This document shows positions 54,801-64,000 of a stretch of DNA of 64,000 bases, piece after piece. The notes beneath the pieces were generated by a model that did not search any database, was not told where the DNA came from, and worked only from the letters and a program-made list of their open reading frames with translations. Source of the DNA: Vanilla planifolia (Eukaryota > Streptophyta > Magnoliopsida > Asparagales > Orchidaceae); contig CM043871.1 of assembly GCA_023846275.1 (NCBI GenBank), positions 31,588,569-31,652,568 of the forward strand, in the 5' to 3' direction. Every line of letters begins with the position of its first letter. The first letter of the stretch is position 1. The position numbers and the translations under genes are program-made.

Positions 54801-55439
54801 TCACTTGTCTTATCTATTATTTAAGTGGATTATATTATTATGACTAAATTAAACAAATATGATTCAGTTATGAGTAGATGATGCTGGAATGTCTGTCCAA
54901 TTACTTATATAATAAGATATATGTTACAAATTATAGGAATATGAAAAATGAATCACACTATTATTATTAGTTGTTAGAAAAGTTTCATATAAATGGTATA
55001 TTATTGTACTAGTATTGCATAGGATGAAACAAATATGATAAGTACAAGATTTTTGGAGATCACTTATATTGGATTATACTAGTACAAAAAAGAGATTAGA
55101 TTAGTACAATGAGTTAAGAGACATCTAAAAGATATCATCTATTTGATCTTTTTGTTGATCAGGTCTCTCATGTTGAATATATTAGTATAAAATTGAGATT
55201 GACATGTAAAATATGTTCTCGAACTATTTTATAGTGATTAGCTATATGAATCAGTGTCTGATCGACAAGAAGAATAAATCATAAAATATGATATGGGTAA
55301 TTATATTATGTGAAATAAGGATAGAATATGAATAAGATACATATCATGCAGTACAATATAGGTGATCGTATTGTATAATATGTAAGCAAAAATATGAAGA
55401 GAATAATTTGCTAATATATGCTTTAGAAGAGTTTCTTAG

Positions 55440-56660
55440 GGTGATTTCTTAATTAAAATTAATTTCTTATTTGTAAGATTTAATGAGAATAGTAAAAAAA
55501 TGAGAACTAATAAAGAAAAGATAAAAGTGATGAAAGAAGCTTCTTAGAATAATAAGGAAGACAAATCAATTAGTTATGATGTAAATAGATTTTTAAAAAA
55601 TTCTTTAATAGTATTGTGAAATATATGATGATATGAGCATCTATATGGATGACAAAGTATTTCACACATATATTTTGAATTCATTATAACTTATTATGAT
55701 TGATGATATACATATATATATATATATAAGTTATATGATGTTATAAATTAAAATATATGATATATATAAGTTATATGATTCTATAAATTAAAATATAGGA
55801 TAAGACAAAAGAAAATAAAAAAAGAAAAGAAAAGACTAATATAGTCAAAGAAAGAGAATAACCCTATTTGACAGTGACTTGATAAATATGATAAACGTGG
55901 TATACATCACTCTTAGTGTCGTAGTACTCAAATGTGAGGACATGTCTTTTCAAAGAGCCTCAACTAGTAATGATGCAATAAGATATTTCACTTCTAGTTA
56001 GAAGCACTCAAAGGTGGTGATCTATTATGATTGAATGTCATTTCTTACTAGTACATAATGATGGCATTAGGGAGTGAGACAAGTGATGATGATATATTTT
56101 ATTTCTAGCTATAGTTGGCACTTAGAGATGGGCCTTTTACATGACCAACTATCTCATTCTTTTTCTAGCATAAGATGTTGGCTTTAAATTGTGAGACTAG
56201 TAATGATAAGATGTGGGGTGTCGTGGATGCTCAAAGATGTCACCCCGATATGTCTGAGGGACAAGGCTATGATAATGAAAAATGTTTTAGGTTTCTTAAG
56301 AGTTGGGATATGGGTTATAAAAGAGTTTGTGCTCAGACAAAGAATAAATAAGTAAATAAACAAAGAAATAGAAAATAAAAATTGACTTATTTATTAAAAA
56401 CAAGAAAAATAAGACAAATATTATGTGATGGCTATGAGATGGAGATATATGTATATGGTTATATATTCATTTTTACAGTATTTCTTTATATAGATTATCT
56501 TATATTCTTTTATTTGTTGCTTCATTTTACTGCTCAGTTATTTTACTTTATTTTTATACTATTTTATTATATGTAGTTAGAGATTTTCTTATTGAGCATA
56601 TTGTACTTATTTTATTACTTATATTATAAGGTGAGATGTTGACACTCACAAAACTTAGAG
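55440..56660 (+). repeat. AT-rich repeat family, copy C (direct)
   Basis: Third copy, collinear with B and inverted relative to A. It has its own short internal duplication of about 50 bp near 55720-55800 (a segment with ataagttatatgat and ataaattaaaatata occurs twice) and an AT run at 55711-55728. The last part (56455-56640) matches B at 50130-50300. Confidence 0.7.
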
Positions 56661-57289
56661 TTCTTAGATGATAGTAAAGGATCTTGAATGAGAAATTATC
56701 AAATTTTGTGACTGTGAGTGCTTTGTATTAATGAGGGCACTGGTCAAGATTTTGTATGCCCAAAAATCAGATAAACATATGCCAGTACTATCAGATAATA
56801 GAGATATTTATTTTTCATGTGCAAAGTCCAAATAGACTAAAAAATTATACTTTGTGGTCAAATTCTATAATGAAAATGAAGAAGCGCCCCAAAAATGACT
56901 CATTGGGCACTATCATGCCTGCTTTGCCACCTGTTGCTACTCACCATTGGCCTGACTCGACCCGCATGGCTAACTCAAACTTGTTCCAGTAGCACCACTG
57001 CTTTGCACCAACCTGCTAATAGAGTTCATGACACCCTAACATGATTTCGACCCACGACTACATCAATGTTTCATTTACTTGCAAATCTACTCTGAGACAT
57101 GCCAACTCAACTTCGACTAGCAACTAAGTTGGCACCACATTAACTTGTCAACCCACATCATGATGGATTAACCCACAACACTACTAATGGTATGTGGATG
57201 TGCCAACCCTCTTCATTATGTGATGTCTTATATCTAACCCATTATAACCCACATGAATAAGGCTAACATAGATCGAAAGCACAACTTTT
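56661..57289. other. Intergenic stretch with raised GC content
   Basis: From about 56880 to 57260 the base composition rises in C, with many acccac and gccaac words. A similar patch occurs at 58320-58510. Both may be parts of one old transposon. No open frame of note. Confidence 0.35.
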
Positions 57290-57420
57290 CAAAAAGATGT
57301 TTGGTAATAGCTTCGTCCATAGAGCTTTTGGACCAAAATGATAGCTTTTTAGTAAACAAAAGTTAGAAATTGAAAATATAGCTTTTCAAAAATCTATTTG
57401 GCAATAGCTTTTTCATAATT
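57290..57420. repeat. Possible transposon end, left (agctttt words)
   Basis: Several copies of agcttttcaaaaa, tttggtaatagctt and tttggcaatagcttttt lie within 130 bases. Their reverse complements recur at 59925-60065. Such subterminal clusters are typical of hAT-type and similar DNA transposons. No target duplication was established. Confidence 0.4.
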
Positions 57421-59334
57421 TTTGTAATTTTTAAATTTTTCATTTTATCTTGTGTGCTTTGCTCTCTATAAAAGAGGAGGCATACCCTTTATAATGGTGA
57501 TATTTGGATGAGTAAAATTTTTATTTTTTATAATTTGTATAGGTTTAAGGTTGATCATAGCAAGAACTCTAATGTGCTTATTCTTTTGGGCACTAGTATT
57601 AGCAAGAGGTTTGTGAGGCCTAAGAGATGAGACATCTTATTAATTTACTAACAACTCTATAATATTGCCTTACTTTCATTACTACTTATGATTCCCTTCA
57701 CTTTGTTGATTCTTACTTTATCACTTTTCATCATAATGCCATTTTTCTTTCAATTTTATTGCTTCAATTTTCTTAGGTCATCACTTTTGTCTATATATTC
57801 CTTTGCTAATCTTTGACTTGATTTTAGTAAGTCTTTGAACCACTTATACAAATAAGTTATTTCAATATTTTAGTTTCCTTGTAATGCTTAATAAGGTCTT
57901 TTAGTGCTTTTAATCTATGCTTGTTTAACTATTACTTTATTCTTTCTTTATCACAATATTAGTTATCAAACCCCTTTTCTAAGTACACCAAATCAGCATC
58001 TTTTAAGAGGTTGCAGGCCTAGCATATAGAGTAATTTGTGTGGCTCCTAATCTCTTGTTGGCTAAGATTATCTTAGATAAGAATCTCTTATTGTTGCATT
58101 TCTATATTTCTTGTATTTTTCTCAAATTTATTTAACCCTAATTCGTATAAGTTAATGTTTATGTTACTTAAAACATTTGGGTCACCTATTCGATACAATG
58201 TATATATATGAGAGTATATGTGACATAAGAGTATATGAAATTAGCTCACAAACACACACTTTTTGACATCACACTAGTTTCATAGGTCATTTATAGTCAT
58301 CATGTTGCTGTTAACAATTGTTGCTGTTGCCTACGCCGACTTGTGCACCCACATGATCTAATTTGACCTATGAACATGACTGATCTGCTTGACCCACACC
58401 AATTTGTTACCTACAATAACCTACCTTATTCACTTTGACTAGTAATGATCTATGCCAACCTAAAAGTTCTCATCGACCCGTCTGTTCTGTCTGACCCATG
58501 CCAACCTAAAAATCAAATTAATAACTTTGTTTGTGTTGCTCACCCTATTGTTTCATCACCAGTCATTTCGTCACTTGTTATCATTGCTCAAAATGTATGA
58601 CAAATTTGGGAATAACTTAATTCAATTAATTTTGTAATTTTTTTTAAAAAATTATTAATGAACCTTTGACATCCTTAAAAATAGAGATGTTTATCATATA
58701 GATGGAGATGATAATTATGTAATAAATTTTTTTTTATTTAAGTGCTTCTACCATTATGAGAAAAGTTTTTATAATTAACTCCAGTTAGAGAGATTCTATC
58801 AAGCCCCCACCTACATCAAGTACCACTATATAACAAAGTAAACATCAAAATCGTGAGATACAACATCTAAGTAAGGACAATGAACAAAACCCAAGGTGGG
58901 GACCCAACGGTCAGACAAACTCCAACTCCAAAATCCAAAGTATATATATAAAGGCATGTTTTTAAAAGTTTAATCACACCACAACCTCTCTTTCGTACAC
59001 ATCTCATGAAAATGGCTCTTCTGTAGCAGCACCATTCTCATCTCTTGATGCAATGGTTGCATGACATGTGATGTAAGTACTAAATAAGATTTTATATATT
59101 TTAGTAGATAAATCACAATATCTAACCAATTATAAAAAAGAGATATCAAATTACCATGAATAGTAAAGATGAATCATATGCATAAAGATAAAACCATATC
59201 ATATGTCATATAATGCCAGATGAAAAACCATAAAAGAAATATCAGTTCCTTATATAGTGTGTTATTATCAGGCTCAATTCCCTTTGACACATTATCCTCT
59301 GGATCCAATCATCATCAATAAACGACCTCCAGCT
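57421..59334. other. Interior between possible transposon ends, no gene seen
   Basis: AT-rich, with the C-rich patch at 58320-58510. No transposase motif. A stretch at 58800-59010 has more complex sequence but no long frame. Confidence 0.35.
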
Positions 59335-59560
59335 GGCATCCAACCAAACACATAACACTAGGCAGATATCTGATTCGAAGATCGATACCCTGCAACACAT
59401 GCTGAGCCTAGTGCCACCAGGTAGGTATCGTACCATACCCTGCAACACATGCTGAGCCTGGTGTAAATCATCATGGAGTCATAACACATAACATATAATA
59501 CTAGGTAGATATCTGATCCAAAGATTGATACCTTACAACACATGTTGAGCCTAGTGGTGA
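59335..59560. repeat. Imperfect tandem repeat around a 29-bp core
   Basis: The core ataccctgcaacacatgctg followed by agcctagtg occurs at about 59386-59415, 59435-59463 and, diverged, 59528-59556. The first and third are also preceded by the same ctaggcagatatctgat-type segment, giving a longer unit of about 140 bp. Confidence 0.8.
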
Positions 59561-59924
59561 GGATAATGTTATCTGGGAATACATTTTTTACTACCATTTC
59601 CAATCATAATTCCAAACAATTTATGTCATATCAAAAGACCTTTCTTTCCATATTGTTTCTTCTCTTTTTATTTCATTATCATATCGTGTTGTTTCTTCCT
59701 TTTTAATTTTCATACAAATGCATAAGCAACAATCAAAGCACCATGTGATAATAAGAAATCATGTAAAAGCATATAATATTATGCTATATTACAGGGTTAG
59801 GAATTTATCTATCTGGATTTGTTGTATAATTTGTATTGCTCACTTCTTATTCTTCTTGATTTCCTACAAGCCCATAATGCAAACATAATCAAGTTAAAAT
59901 ATACCTATTAGCCAAAAGTTGCTT

Positions 59925-60065
59925 TCTAAAAATTATTCCCAAACAGTTAAAAATTTTGCTTTCTAAAAGCTTTCTCAAACAGCCAAAAATCCCAAATATC
60001 CAAAAAGCTGGCTTTCTAAAAGCTTTCCCAAACAGCTTTCCAAAACGATTTTCTAAAATTCCCAA
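59925..60065. repeat. Possible transposon end, right (gctttc words)
   Basis: A cluster of gctttctaaaagctttc(c/t)caaacag elements, four to five in 140 bases. In reverse complement they read ctgtttgggaaagctttt, the counterpart of the cluster at 57290-57420. Confidence 0.45.
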
Positions 60066-60186
60066 AATTCCTTAATTCAGCTGTTGGGTTCTGTCGGCGG
60101 TGGACCACTCGCGTCCGGTGTGCCTGGTTCAACCGTGTGACCTAGTCCAAAAGCCTAGATTAGTTTCTTCTATATTTATTTTTTTT

Positions 60187-60189
<3 letters not shown>

Positions 60190-60229
<40 letters not shown>
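60190..60229. repeat. TC microsatellite, about 20 units
   Basis: Uninterrupted TC dinucleotides. The frames read across it (Ser-Leu or Arg-Glu runs) are artefacts. Confidence 0.95.
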
Positions 60230-60232
<3 letters not shown>

Positions 60233-60389
60233 GTATGTCCGGCGAAGCCGAAATATTTTGCAAGCAAATTTTGAGTTCTCCTGAATCTCTCGTCGGCCAA
60301 ATCGACCCCTCTCAGTCTCCGCTGCTCACCAGAAAACTTATACAACCCCGACGACAAAGCAAACAAATTCTTACCTTATGGTAATCTTT

Positions 60390-60512
60390 GCCGACCGTCA
60401 TCGTCGCATGCCAGAACTCACGGAATCCTCGCCGTCCGTCACAGTCGAGTGCTAAAACTCGCAAAATCCTCGTCAGTTATTACTGTCGCATGCCGGAACT
60501 GTGCAAAGAAAG
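60390..60512. repeat. 41-bp GC-rich tandem repeat, three units
   Basis: Units at 60390-60430, 60431-60471 and 60472-60512 share the frame gccg.ccgtc...gtcgcatgcc.gaactc and end in ...aatcctc. The third is the most diverged. The region 60080-60560 is clearly more GC-rich than its surroundings and may be part of an LTR or of a lost gene start. Confidence 0.75.
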
Positions 60513-60599
60513 GCAGCAGCTATCGAAAATCTAGCTCTTGCAACTCCGACAAACTCCTCAAAATCGGTATTGCAAAAGTGTTTTTCCAAAAGCACCCTG

Positions 60600-62149
60600 C
60601 TTCGACTTTTATAACTGCATTTGAAACCGATTAACCCTCAATTCATGAACCGTATTTTGTATATCACCCATTCCAAATTTTTTATTTGCACATATGTCAT
60701 CTGCCCGAAAAAATAAACCTGCGTCGAAATTCCTAAAATTGCATATATACCCAGTGCAGCCACCAACTTTAAAATTACAAATATACATTCTGCCACAATG
60801 AATGGAACTATGTCGACATTTACAAAATTACAAATATATCCTCAATATTACAAATCTATCCAAATCTTTAAAATTCATAATTTATTCCTTAGAACTCTAA
60901 AAATTATAAACTAAACACCATTAGACTCGTCTCATAGAGCTCTTTCAACAAAAATAAAATAAAGAAAAAGTAAGGCTGTTACAGATTCTAACTTCTCTTA
61001 TAAGAGATAATGATGGAAGGTGAGAAACCTTCCATTGAGAGAGTCGACAATCAAACACTTGTGAGAGATAAGGATTGAAAGTGAAAGATCTCTCAAAGAG
61101 TTAGTAACCAAACAAATTCTTACTTTTGTCAACCCTACATCATTGTTAAAAAAAGTGCACTCTTTTGACAATTTTTGTTTATTAGGTAGTAATTTAATGT
61201 TAGAGTTGCTCTTTTTTATTAAAGTATTTATATAAAATTTATCTTTAATTTTTTATTTTATGTATGAAATTAGATGCAATAAAAATCACTTCATAGTATT
61301 TTATGTTTAATACTTAAAGTATTGTCACATACTCAACTTAATAATCTATGCTAAAACTTTAGAATACCAATCTTTGAATAATTCTAAAATATCAAATATA
61401 TTATCTAATCTTCATTAGCACATATTATCTTTTTATATTTTCTAATAGTCTATTGAATATTTTTAATATCATTGGCTCTAAATTATTCTTAATAAAAGTC
61501 TAAACATATTTTTCATCAACTTTGGCATCAAAGTACATGATTTTCTAATATTTTTTTCTTTATTTAAAGTATTTAACTTTGGTATTAAAAATATTTTTTT
61601 ATTCTACTTCAACTTTGATATTAGATAACATCATTTTCTACTAAAAAAGTTTTTTTTCTTTTTTGCTTAGTGTATCTATTAAAGAACTCTTAATTGATTT
61701 TAGATGAACTATCTTATGACGTGGTACAAAAATAGTGATATGACTCCCCATCATCTTTTTTAAGAATTATCTAGGTCTATGTAAGAAGTGGTTTGGCATA
61801 AGTGGGACCCTGATTACTCATTATTTTCTTAGAATCATGCCTCATCTTAGCTTTAGTGGTCCATAGTTATGCTTGCTTTGCTTTCAAAAAAATTTAAAAA
61901 AAATAAATAAATAAGAAGATATCCCTTATTATTTTCTTTCCTTGATATCCTTCTATGTGACAAACCTTTTAATGACCACAAAATCTAATAAGTCTTATCA
62001 AACAAAAAATCAAAGTCAAGAATCAATCCAAAACTAAAGATAAAATTTGAACTAAGGCCCTAAGTTAAAGATATCCTATTCAATAACCAACTGACCTAGG
62101 TGGTTTAATAAATCCTTCTAAATTAATAATGTGAATCAAATCTTAGAAG
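60600..62149. other. Intergenic, possible LTR and leader of the Gypsy relic
   Basis: AT-rich; no gene. It lies upstream of the gag relic on the same strand, so its LTR and primer-binding site could be here. I found no second copy in the window to define them. Confidence 0.3.
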
Positions 62150-64000
62150 AGAGATGGATAATAAAAGAAGAAGTGGTATACCCAATGCTTTAGAAAGGAA
62201 AACCCCTGAGAGACACAGGAATCATAGAAGATATGTTGATCCTTCTGATGAATATGACCAAGATATCTATGAAAGAAATCATGACCATAAATGAAGAAAT
62301 AAGCCTTCTTATGAGTATAACCAAAATAATGATCTAGATATATCTAGTGAGAAGCTAAGTTCTAAGAAGTATCGATATCCTTAATATGAAACTTGATGCC
62401 TTAACTTTTGATGATAATTTTGATCATAAGCATTATATAGATTGACAAACCAGTATGGATGATGACTTTGACTAATACCAAATAAGTGAGAGAAAAAATA
62501 TCAATTTATTAAGACAAAACTTACTGATACTACCCATTGGTTTCTTAGAAACTTAAAGTGATAATATGCTAATAATGATGAAGAGGTCATCAAACTTGGA
62601 GAAACTTTAAAGTTAAATTATATATGTTTGTTTCAATAACCTATAATATTAAAATATTAGATAAAAGATAGACTTTTCTAAGTTAGTAGATCCATTGAGA
62701 AATATATTAACAAGTTTGAGGACGATAAACTTTTATATGCAATTTGGATGAACCTGAGCGTATAGTTTTTTCCTATTTTAGGATACGTTTAAAGAAATAT
62801 ATATATATTCTAAGCTTAATTTGAGAAATGTTATCACCTTAAAGAAAGTCTATTGCAAAACTAAAAATGCAAAAAAAGTAGAATTTCCTACTTTTAGAGA
62901 AATGACAAGTCATACCATCCAAATGTCTGAACCATAATTTCTCAACCCACTCATACTAAAACTTTGTCTATTACATCCATTATAGTTTCTAAACCTTCCA
63001 AACCCACATTATCATCCACTTCTTCGTACCCTTCTTCAAGACAACCTGCCTAATTTAGAATCTTCTATTTTAAGTGTCATGAAAAGAGATATGTAGTTGT
63101 TAATTACTCTGAGAGATCTATCACTATAAACCTAAAAAATGTTAATAATCAAGAAGAGTCAAAACAAGAAAACATAATGTTTAATAAGAAACTTGAGTAA
63201 GAATTAGAAAATATGAAAAAAAAATTCATAATTAGGTACACTCTTACAACCCCACAACCACAAAATGATTATAAGCACACCAATAGCATTAGTACCAGCA
63301 AAAAAATTAAAGAGCAACTATATAATCATAAATAATGATGGTTACATTAATATAATATCCCCTAAGACCATTAAGAGAGTAAGAGCTTCTTTATTTAAAT
63401 TCTCAAATTCTTACTCTGTGTTATGGATAGATAAAACTTCTAAATCTATTAAACAGTGTATGTACCCTTGAATTTGGAAGGTATAGCGATGAAGTTTTGT
63501 GCGATGTCATACCTACATAGGTATGTTATATTATCTTTGGAAAATCATAGCTTTTTGATAATGATGCGACATTGAAGGGTAAGACTAATAAATATTCTTT
63601 TATTTATTAAGGAAAGGCCATCACATTACATCCAGCTCCACTTCATGAGTGACCTCAATCACTTAAGTTTAGCAAATCTATAGAAAATTCTATACCCATG
63701 GATAAAGAAAAAAAAGATAAAGAATTTAAGCTTAATTAAACTATCCTAGGTTAGGAAGACCCCTGATCAAGGAGACTTAGTTTAGTTTTTTGTAATTAAA
63801 GAGTTAGCCACTACCTTGTCAGATTCACCACCTATTGTATAGGCTCATGGTAATAAGCCAATGTCACTTATTGATCTTATTCTCTTACTGGTATGCTTTT
63901 TAGACTTTTATTTTTACTTATATCTCTTTATTATCTAAAATAATATTTAAAAAAGTTAATTTATCTCTTAAAAGATACGATAAATTAATAAATATTCAAA
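62150..64000 (+). mobile_element. Ty3/Gypsy gag-protease relic, runs off window
   Basis: The plus strand carries broken pieces in the usual order. A charged N-terminal part lies at 62150-62380. The gag core at 62400-62620 has LTFDDNFDHKHYID, WFLRNLK and KLGETLKLNYI. A zinc knuckle at about 63065-63115 is decayed (FKCHEKRYVVVNYSERS, two metal ligands lost). A protease-linked region at 63390-63640 has YSVLWIDKTS, CDVIPT (63500-63517) and LFDNDATLKGKTNKYSFIY. Many stops and frameshifts show it is dead. Reverse transcriptase would lie beyond the window edge. Confidence 0.75.

Noticed and set aside
60100..60384. 94-codon plus frame and 68-codon minus frame
   Set aside because: Both run through a TC microsatellite giving Ser-Leu or Arg-Glu runs; no homology was recognised and no downstream exon was found.

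Overview
The window is nuclear DNA of a flowering plant, most likely a dicot. The evidence is two spliced genes of plant type, long AT-rich introns and spacers full of decayed LTR retrotransposons and a LINE, a decayed plastid tRNA copy, and no prokaryotic features. I cannot name the species.

Two complete protein genes can be reconstructed, both on the minus strand and head to tail. The first is LIP5 (VTA1 homologue, positive regulator of the SKD1/VPS4 ESCRT ATPase): nine exons over 4349-17288, about 412 aa. The second is the plastid trigger-factor-like protein TIG: thirteen exons over 18109-43461, about 531-548 aa. All junctions use GT-AG, every phase agrees, and both proteins run from start to stop with their family motifs. 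About 0.8 kb of AT-rich DNA between the TIG stop and the LIP5 start must hold the TIG 3' end and the LIP5 promoter. The first kilobase holds what look like the last exons of a plus-strand gene that I cannot identify; another possible terminal exon lies at 3782-3904.

Introns are the main landscape. LIP5 intron 2 (9.7 kb) holds a Copia gag/integrase relic between two copies of one LTR that face each other. TIG intron 6 (12 kb) holds a decayed plastid-type tRNA-Asp, a LINE reverse-transcriptase relic and a Ty3/Gypsy pol relic with its probable LTR, all three on record as broken. TIG intron 1 (5.1 kb) holds a 1.23 kb direct tandem duplication.

From 43.5 kb to the end no intact gene is visible. 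46.3-56.7 kb is a mosaic of at least three copies of one AT-rich repeat (one inverted, two direct) with a further inverted pair inside. 57-60.5 kb contains possible transposon ends and several tandem repeats. From about 62.1 kb a broken Ty3/Gypsy gag-protease region runs off the end.

The two genes have no direct functional link: one acts in endosomal sorting, the other in plastid protein folding. I found no convincing new system. The best leads are the facing LTRs in the LIP5 intron, a probable duplicated 142-bp exon-intron unit in LIP5, and the three-copy repeat family upstream of TIG.
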